This document shows, in pieces, positions 57,030 through 64,000 of a DNA stretch of 64,000 bases (position 1 is the first letter of the stretch; every line of letters begins with the position of its first letter). A program made the position numbers and the translations under genes. The notes below the pieces were generated by a model. The model made no database searches and was not told the origin of the DNA. It was given only the letters and a program-made list of their open reading frames with translations. The DNA comes from Aquarana catesbeiana. Its lineage: Eukaryota; Chordata; Amphibia; Anura; Ranidae. Where the stretch lies: contig NC_133328.1 of assembly GCF_042186555.1 (NCBI RefSeq), forward strand, positions 619,393,592 through 619,457,591, written 5' to 3'.

Positions 57030-58112
57030 AGTCTATGCTTATCTTCTTGCTGCCACCTGCCCTCCTCTGCCTATTTAATTTTCATCATCCATTTGCTGCC
57101 CCTGTTTTTGGAAGGGCAGTCCGCTTTTGTTTTTGGTTTATTTTTGCACAGGGACAAAGTGGTTTGGAGGCCTAATATTTCCTTTTTTTATAAAGGTAGT
57201 GCATTGCTGTCCCTGCCCTTGTTTGTTTCACGAGGTCAGAGATGGCCTTGCAAAGAAAAATGTAAAAATAAAAAAGGTGTCCTTGCTCATGTTTGCAAAT
57301 AAATAAAGAGATAAAAATCCTTTTTTTTTTTTAAATGGAAATTAAGTGATTTAAAAAAAATGATATATACTTGCTATAGGCACAACATACACAACCTTTA
57401 GCTTACGACCATCAATTTCCTTCTCCAGATTGCATCTTTGATATTTTTTGACCATCAATGGAAGATTTGAAGAGGAGCGGGCAAACTATGGTCATTGAAG
57501 TCTATGCCTATCTTTTTTGCTGCTGGCTGCCCTTTCCCCCGACTGTTTAATTTTCCCCATCCATTTGCTGCTGCCTGCCCCTCCCCCTGTGTTGTGGAAG
57601 GATGGACTGTCCTTGTTATTTTTGCATAGGGACATGGTGGTTTGGAGGCCTAGGACTTCCTTATTTATAAAGTTAGTACTCTGTATGCATTGCCATGTCT
57701 GCCCATGTCTGCCCATGTCTGTTTGGGTCATGGTAGGGATGGCCTTACAAGGAATACAATAAAAAATTGTACATAAAAGTAAAACTTTTTTGGGGTAAAT
57801 CTGTAAATAATAAAATGTGTAAAAAAAAAAAAATGTATATACAGTACCTGTCACAAACACAACAAACATACCCTCTAGCCTATAACAGTTCATATCCTTC
57901 TCCAGACTGCTCCTCCAATATATTTGACCCCGCAAAGAAGATTTGAGGCAGGGCAGGCATTCTACAGTCATAGGATTCTATGTTTACCTTTTTGCTTCTG
58001 CCTGCCCATATAGAGTTATTCCCACCATCCATTTCCTAATGCCTGCTTTTTTCTTTTCATTGGGAAAAGGGGAGGCAGTCTTTTTTTACTTTTGCCTAGG
58101 TACAAAGTGAAG
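57030..58112. repeat. About 470-bp tandem repeat, units 1, 2 and part of 3
   Basis: Landmarks AGTCTATG, CCATCCATTTGCTGC, GCACAGGGACAAAGTGG or GCATAGGGACATGGTGG, and ATGGCCTTGCAAAG recur at spacings of about 469-473 bp (starts near 57030, 57499 and 57970). Units are about 70-80% alike by eye. Unit 3 is split by the MITE at 58117 and resumes at 59724. Confidence 0.82.
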
Positions 58113-58237
58113 TTAAAGTGATTGTAAGTTTTTTTTTTTTTTAAATAACAAACATGTCATACTTACCTCGACTGTGCAGTTCGTTTTGCACAGAGTGGCC
58201 CGAACCTCGACTTCTGGGGTCGTATAACCCCCTAGGA

Positions 58238-58373
58238 CAGTGATGGCGAACCTTGGCACTCCAGATGTTTTGGAACTACATTTCCCATGATGCTCATGCA
58301 CTCTGCAGTGTAGTTGAGCATCATGGGAAATGTAGTTCCAAAACATCTGGGGTGCCAAGGTTCGCCATCACTG
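58238..58373. mobile_element. 136-bp perfect-hairpin hAT MITE
   Basis: CAGTGATGGCGAACCTTGGC at the left and its complement at the right, flanked by perfect 8-bp CCCTAGGA (58230-58237 and 58374-58381). Nearly every base of the left half pairs with the right half (about 58 bp per arm around a loop of about 20 bp). Arms include ACATTTCCCATGATGCTCA. Confidence 0.95.
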
Positions 58374-58678
58374 CCCTAGGAGAAGCGCTCTCCCGGGGGT
58401 GTTACCTTGCGGGCGCGCTCCCGAGTCCAGCATTTGCGTCCATAGATGCAGAATGCCGGACTCGGCCCCGCCCCCCAGTGCCCCCGTTTTATTGGATATG
58501 ATTGACAGCAGTGGGAGCCAATGGCTGCGCTGCTATCAATCTATCCAATCAAGAGCCGAGACAAGGGGCAGAGGGGAAGAGCGCATCTCCGGCGGGGGAA
58601 TACAGGACTCAGGTAAGTAAAACGGGGGGGGGGGGGGGGCTGGGGGGCCGGTTAGTGACAGAAGTTTTTTCACCTTAA

Positions 58679-59682
58679 CCACTTAAGGACCGAGCCTCTT
58701 TCTGAGATTTGGTGTTTAAAAACTGTTTTTTTGCTAGAAAATTACTTAGAACCCCCAAAAATTATATAATTTTTTCTAACACCCTAGAGAATAAAATGGT
58801 GGTCATTGCAATGCTTTCTGTCACACCGTATTTGCGCAGCGGTCTTACAAGTTTACTTTTTTTTAGAAAAATCACACTTTTTTAAATTAAAAAATAAGAC
58901 AACAGTAAAGTTAACCCAATTTTTTTGATATTGTGAAAGATAATGTTACGCCGAGTAAATTGATACCCAGCATGTCACACTTCAAAATTGCGCCCGCTCG
59001 TAGAATGGCAACAAACTTTTACCCTTAAAAATCTCCATAGGGACGTTTAAAAAATTCTACAGGTTGCATGTTTTAAGTTACAGAGGAGTTCTATGGCTAG
59101 AATTATTGCTCTCGCTCTACCGATCGTGGCGATACCTCACGTGTGTGGTTTAAACACTGTTTTCATATGCGGGCGCTGCTCACGTATTCGTTCGTTTCTG
59201 CATGCGAGCTCTGGGGGACGAGGGCGCTTAATTTTTTTTTTCTTATTTATTTTACCTTTTATTTTTTATTTTTGCACTCTTCTTTTAAAAAAATGTGCCA
59301 CTTTTATTCCTATTACAAGGGATGTAAACATCCCTTGTAATAGAAAAAAAGCATGATAGGACCTCTTAAATATGAGATCTGGAGTCAAAAAGACCCCAGA
59401 TTTCATATTTACACTAAAATGCAATAAATAAATAAATAAAAATGAAATGTCATTTAAAAAAAAATAAAAAAATGTTGCTTTAAGAGCTACGGGCGGAAGT
59501 GACGTTTTGACGTCACTCTCACTCTTCCGCCGCCCATAAAAGTGATGTCGCGGCGAATCCGCTGCAGAGGCCATTTTATCGGAATCCGGACAGCTCAATG
59601 AAGAAGAGGATACCGGCCATAACAACGATATCCCTCTTCAAAGTGCCAACGTATAACGACACGAGCTGGTCTGGAAGTCGAT
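58679..59682 (+). mobile_element. CCACTT-family element (subfamily 2), truncated
   Basis: Starts CCACTTAAGGACCGAGCC after TTAA (58675-58678). The body matches 47734 (ACGCCGAGTAAATTGATACC, GTTTCTGCATGCGAGC). The right terminus is absent; the boundary lies just before the host sequence at 59683. Confidence 0.68.
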
Positions 59683-59723
59683 GCATTAACGTGAAAAAAC
59701 ATGAGGGTTTACAACCCCATTAA

Positions 59724-59960
59724 GACCTAGGACTTCTATTTTGTGGAGGTTCTACCCAATTTACATTGTTGTCCCTGCCAGTGTTTGCTTTAATGGGGCA
59801 GGGACGGCCTTGCAAAAAAAAATGTAAAACATCATGTAAAAATATATATTAAAACATCTATAGATAGAGCTTAAAATAAAACAAAAAACTACTACCCAAT
59901 GTGCAAAACCTCAACCTCTCACTGTAGGCCTGACTGACCTTTTTTGTAATGAAGAAGAAA
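59724..59960. repeat. Remainder of the third 470-bp unit
   Basis: GACCTAGGACTTC, TTGTCCCTGCCAGTGTTTG and ACGGCCTTGCAAAAAAA continue unit 3 after the MITE. Confidence 0.7.
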
Positions 59961-60290
59961 AGGAAACCTACCACATTCACAACACATCGAATAACAGCAA
60001 TTCTCCCGCTGGTATTATATTTTCTGTCAATCAAGTGTAGAAAGAAGAAACTAAAATTGTTTTATTCAACTTCCCCTATTTCTAGAAACATAAAAATATA
60101 CCAGTGAAGTGAGACAGACATCTGAAGGCTGTTTTCATATCAATATTTTAAAATGAAGACTTATTCAAGATAGATGAAAAGGAAAAAAAGAACAGTAGAC
60201 TGGACAGCCCTGTTGAAATTTTTTTTTTGTTGATTTTGTATTTTAATCGTTAAAATGACCATGGGGGTGCTCATGGCACCGCCCCAAATG
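59961..60290. other. No gene or recognised repeat
   Basis: AT-rich lead-in to the LINE. The LINE's 5' breakpoint is somewhere near 60250-60290. Confidence 0.4.
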
Positions 60291-60450
60291 ATCCACAATA
60301 GCTCAAAATATATTGATATAGTCCAGAAATGTTTAGACAGCATAAAGGTGGATAAAGCACCAGGTCCAGGTGGCATCCACCCACAAATCCTTAAAGAACT
60401 GAGCTCTGTATTTTTAAAGCCATTGTTTCTAATTTTTAGGGACTCTTTAA

Positions 60451-60944
60451 AGTGGTGTTCCGGCCGAAATTATACTTTTTGAATAAAAATACCCCTATAA
60501 TACACAAGCTTAATGTATTTTAGTAAAGTTAGTCTGTAAACTAAGGTCTGTTTTGTTAGTTTATAGCAGTAGTTTGTTATTTTATCAACTTACAGCAGGC
60601 CGTGGCCATCTTAAGTGTGGGCATCTGAAGCCAGACTGTATTTCTTCCTGGATCTCATCCTTGCAGATCTCACACATGCTCAGTGCAGCACAAGCAGTGT
60701 AATAGGTTACAGGTCAGGTTTCCATAGCAACGGCAGTGTCAGAGGAAGTTGCCACCCCTTCCCAGAAGGCATTGCAAACAGGAAATGATGCGATGGGCCA
60801 CGGCCAGGGAGGAGGAAGTGAAAAATGAATACAGCAGATATACAGTAGGTGCTGAGAAAAAAAAATTAAAAATATCCAATTCGTTTACAGTGCACAGTTT
60901 AGTGAGGGATGCTGAAGAGTTGTAAAAGTGGGTGGAACTACACT
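60451..60944 (+). mobile_element. T2-like MITE (494 bp) in the LINE
   Basis: AGTGGTGTTCCGGCC after TTAA (60447-60450) and GGGTGGAACTACACT before TTAA (60945-60948). Inverse copy of 17270-17763 with equal length. It interrupts the RT gene after IFRDS. Confidence 0.93.
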
Positions 60945-60982
60945 TTAAGGACTGGAATGGTACCACTGGATTGACGTAGGGT

Positions 60983-61609
60983 CAGGGCAGGACTTAGGGT
61001 GGTGGGGGCCCTGGGTTTGAGTCACTTTCGGGCCCTACCCTTCTATACATATGCACAGCTCTATAAAACAGGAATAGAAAAGGACAAGGTGCGCCAGACT
61101 CAGTGCAGTATTAAAGAACTTCTGTTTAATTGGACAAGACAAAACAGCCAAATGGCTACTCACAAAAGTAGATAATAAATAAGCATATAAGTGGGGGTTA
61201 CTGTGCTGGTATTCGTCCTGGGTCCACGATTAATAAAAGCAATAAAATGGATAAAATGATAATTACCGTATTTATCGGCACCCCAAGTTTAGGAGGGAAT
61301 TTTAAGGAAAAAAACGTACATTTAAATGCCCATCGATGCAGCCTTATCAGTGTCCATCTGCAGCCTTGTCAGTGTCAGTGTAACCTTGCCCCAGTATCAT
61401 TTGCAGACTTGTCAGTGCAGCCTTGATCTAGTGTCATTGCTGCCTTGTTATTGCAGCCTTTTAGTTTAAAAATGGCGCAGCCGAGATACAGAGACGGTTT
61501 TCGGCTGCTATCGGCCGCTTTCAGCGGGTTTCGGCCGCTTTTGGAAGGGGCGGGGCCCCCTATTGGCCGAGGGCCCATGGGCTTGAGCCCAATGGAAAGT
61601 CCGGCCCTG
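60983..61609. mobile_element. hAT element (627 bp), perfect 8-bp target duplication
   Basis: CAGGGCAGGACTT at the left and AAGTCCGGCCCTG at the right, with CGTAGGGT on both sides (60975-60982 and 61610-61617). Near 61070-61200 it holds GGACAAGGTGCGCCAGACTC and following text that recalls the 3' region of the 30926 insertion, so a further nested fragment is possible. Confidence 0.93.
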
Positions 61610-61804
61610 CGTAGGGTCAATGTGGTGCCTATATTTAAAAAGAGATCAATGTCTTTACCAAGTAACTATAGACCTGTTAGTTTAACTTCTATAGTCTGGA
61701 AGATACTGGAGAGTTTAATAAAAGACCACATAGATGAGTTCTTGCTGGACAAAAATATTTTAAGCAACAGACAGCATGGATTCATGAAAGACAGAAGTTG
61801 TCAA

Positions 61805-62699
61805 CATGGGCGTCCGCAGAACTTTTTTCAGGAGGGGGCATAATTTTAGGGTCAACAATGCACCGCCCCTTTTCAACAATGTCATTATCACATTATCATG
61901 GTCTGAGACTGCAGACGTAGTACAGTCCCTAGGCCTTTTACCAGACCCAGCGAAATGACGGCAGTGATTCCTCCGGCTGGACGATCGCTCATTCTGGGTT
62001 CCCCGGGGGCAACTCCGGTCAGTAGTGTAGCATGTCTGTACCCTGGTAGTGGCTCAGTCTTTCTCTCTCTGGTGGTGCTGGGCAGTGTGGCTCTCTCTCT
62101 CTGGTGGTGCTGGGCAGCATGGCTCTCTCTCTGGCTTCTGCCCAGCACACTCCTCGTTCTTTGTCCTGTAGCAATCTCTCCCTCAGCTTTTTTCCAGGCT
62201 GCAGTCTCTCAATCTCTCTCTTGATCGACCTGTAGCCTCCTCCCTGTGGAAAATGGGGCCGCCAATCTTTGGGACTACATGTCCCATGATGCTCTCCCCT
62301 CCTAGTCTCCTTTGATTGGCCCTCAGCTATAGCCAATAGGGAAGGAATGGAGCGGGCAGGAAGCTGGGTGGGGAACCTGGTGAGAGTCGCCGTCTCTTCT
62401 CCTTGACAGGAGAAAGGGGGGCGAGCGGGGGAAACCTCTGATAGCCCACAGCTCGCCTTTCTCCTTTCACAGAGCCGCTGAGTTCTCTGCCGGACTGAGC
62501 AGGGAAAAGAGTCCGAAGTCAGTATACACTGATGGGGGGGCTTGACAGCACATTGATGGTGTCACCCCACTGGCAGGTGGCACCCGAGTGTGGGCTGCCC
62601 GCACCCCGATAGCGACGCAACTGTACTGAATTTTAGATCCGATCCCTGATTCCAGGGGGGGCACTTGACCCCCCTTGCCCCTACCTGCGGATGCCCATG
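61805..62699. mobile_element. hAT-like element (895 bp), perfect 8-bp target duplication
   Basis: CATGGGCGTCCGCAG at the left and CTGCGGATGCCCATG at the right (one mismatch), with GTTGTCAA on both sides (61797-61804 and 62700-62707). It splits the RT between RSCQ and TNLISFYEG. The minus-strand Ser/Arg-rich frames around 62000-62330 come from local TCTCTCTGGTGGTGCTGGGC repeats. Confidence 0.92.
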
Positions 62700-62916
62700 G
62701 TTGTCAAACAAACCTGATTTCTTTTTATGAAGGGTTAAGTAAAACCTTGGACAGAGGGGTGGCTGTGGACGTGGTATGCTTACATTTTTCAAAAGCGTTT
62801 GACACAGTTCCCCACACACGGCTAATGTGTAAGGTAAAGTCTAAAGTCTTGGAAAGATCAGTTTGTAAATGGATAGAAACCTGTCTAAAAGACAGAACTC
62901 AGAGAGTAGTGGTTAA

Positions 62917-63334
62917 AGCGGAGGTCCGCCCTCCGCTGCAAAAATTAAAGCCAGCAGCTACACATACAGTACTGCAGCTGCTGGCTTCTAATAATCGGAC
63001 ACTTACCTGTCCTGGAGTCCAGCAATGTCGGCACCGCAGCTGATGTTTCCATCAGCTGTCGGGTGCTGCCGCCGCCATTGCGGGTAAGGGAACCCGGCAG
63101 TGTAGCCTTACAGCTTCACACCAGGAACCCTACTGAGCATGCGCGAGGCTCTCCTCCTCTCTCCTACTGGCCCGGCAACAGGGGAAGAAGGAGGGAGCCC
63201 CAGCGATGATGTCAAAAGCCATGGCCCGGACTCCCGGAAGTTGAATCAGGATACCTATGAAAGACAGGCATCCGCCCCCCCTTCCCCCCGAAAGGGGGGG
63301 GAGCAGGCAAATGACTCTTGGGTGGAACTTCGCT
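62917..63334. mobile_element. T2-like MITE (418 bp) in the LINE
   Basis: AGCGGAGGTCCGCC after TTAA (62913-62916) and GGGTGGAACTTCGCT before TTAA (63335-63338). It splits the RT between TQRVVV and KSYSEWSKV. Confidence 0.93.
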
Positions 63335-64000
63335 TTAATAAATCTTACTCTGAATGGTCTAAGGTTATCAGTGGTGTACCCCAAGGTTCAGTGTTGGGAC
63401 CCTTACTTTTTAATAACTTTATAAATTACATTGGGTCTGGGATTAAAAGTAACATTTCAGTCTTTGCAGATGACACCAAGCTATGCAGTGGAATAACGTC
63501 CTTACAGGATGTCTCCAATTTACAAGCCGACCTCAATGCACTGCACTGATTTGGGCGTCTATGGGGCAGATGAGGTTTAATGTTGATAAATGTAAAATTA
63601 TGCACTTGGGGGCTAAGAATATGCATTCATCATACATACTAGGGGGAGTACAACTGAGGGCGTCCATAGTGGAGAAGGATCTGGATGTTCTGGTAGATAA
63701 TAAGCTCAATAATAACATGCAATGCCAAGCTGCAATTTCCAAAGCGAGCAAAGTCCTTTCTTGTATTAAGAGAGGTATGGACTCTAGAGAGAGATATAAT
63801 TATGCCCCTGTACAAATCATTAGTAAGACCCTATCTGGAATATGCAGTTCAGTTTTGGGCACCAGTTCTCAAAAAAGGATATCGGGGAACTGGAGAAAGT
63901 GCAGAGAAGGGCAACCAAACTGATAAGAGGCATGGAGGAGCTCAGCTATGAAGAAAGATTAGAGGAACTGAATGTATTATGTCTTGAGAAGAGCAGAATA

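Larger units (their letters stand above)
58117..59719. mobile_element. T2-like MITE hosting two further elements
   Basis: AGTGATTGTAAG after TTAA (58113-58116) and TTTACAACCCCA before TTAA (59720-59723) form imperfect inverted termini. It inserted in the third unit of the 470-bp repeat. Its own body matches the inverse complement of 19790-20249. It contains a hAT foldback (58238-58373) and a CCACTT-type fragment (58679-59682). Confidence 0.75.
60291..64000 (+). pseudogene. CR1-like LINE reverse transcriptase, four insertions
   Basis: Segments read in order: KCLDSIKVDKAPGPGGIHP (60330), PSNYRPVSLTSIVWKILES (61655-61715), LSNRQHGFMKDRSC, VDVVCLHFSKAFDTVPH (RT block with Asp), ISGVPQGSVLGPLLFN, SVFADDTKLC (catalytic Asp-Asp at about 63465), KCKIMHLGAKN, then PLYKSLVRPYLEYAVQFWAP and KVQRRATKLIRGMEELSYEE near the end. 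This order is typical of CR1/L2-clade LINEs. Frameshifts occur near 63545 and 63790, and the 3' end is outside the window. Insertions lie at 60451, 60983, 61805 and 62917. Confidence 0.92.

Noticed and set aside
1..64000. tRNA, rRNA or host gene exons
   Set aside because: I looked for tRNA A/B boxes in cloverleaf context, rRNA-like blocks and conserved protein fragments outside transposons and found none I could support.

Overview
This window looks like intergenic or intronic vertebrate DNA, most likely from a frog and probably a ranid. I infer this from the mixture of Tc1/mariner, hAT, Harbinger-like and T2-like (TTAA) miniature transposons, CR1/L2-type LINE tails, a Ngaro/DIRS-type tyrosine-recombinase retrotransposon and abundant minisatellites. 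I found no host protein-coding gene, rRNA, tRNA or CRISPR array. Every longer open frame is either a decayed transposon protein or an artefact of a tandem repeat.

Layout. 1-13 kb: a Harbinger-like MITE, a roughly 60-copy 23-bp satellite with a diverged flank, more MITEs, a truncated Tc1 element, a hAT fragment with an internal 21-bp minisatellite, a repeat with a hammerhead-ribozyme-like motif, and a solo-LTR-like insertion in another minisatellite. 13-26 kb: sparse sequence, then TTAA-flanked elements, including a 5.5-kb one with a large internal palindrome and a 360-bp tandem duplication, nested in a T2-like MITE. 26-36 kb: three hAT elements with 8-bp target duplications and two Tc1 remnants, each interrupted by a second repeat type. 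36-50 kb: minisatellites split by transposons, LINE tails, MITEs and a large inverted-repeat insertion with a 15-bp target duplication. 50-56 kb: a decayed Ngaro-type retrotransposon (gag, RT/RNase H, tyrosine recombinase, SGNH hydrolase) broken by a solo LTR and a second inverted-repeat insertion. 57-60 kb: a three-unit tandem repeat of about 470 bp, split by a T2-like MITE that itself holds a perfect hAT foldback. 60-64 kb: a CR1-like LINE reverse transcriptase interrupted by four DNA transposons and running off the window.

The most interesting pattern is a recurrent motif resembling the hammerhead ribozyme core (a CTGATGA-like box, a short stem, then GAAAC or GAAAT). In several copies it lies at one edge of a retrotransposed-looking insertion. 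Two large head-to-head inverted dimers share an unusual asymmetric layout and long target duplications. Together these suggest a Penelope-like, ribozyme-bearing retroelement family that has left only non-coding copies here. This is inference, and the tests are named under the findings.

Coordinates of elements with target-site duplications were read base by base and should be good to a few bases. Boundaries of truncated elements are approximate.
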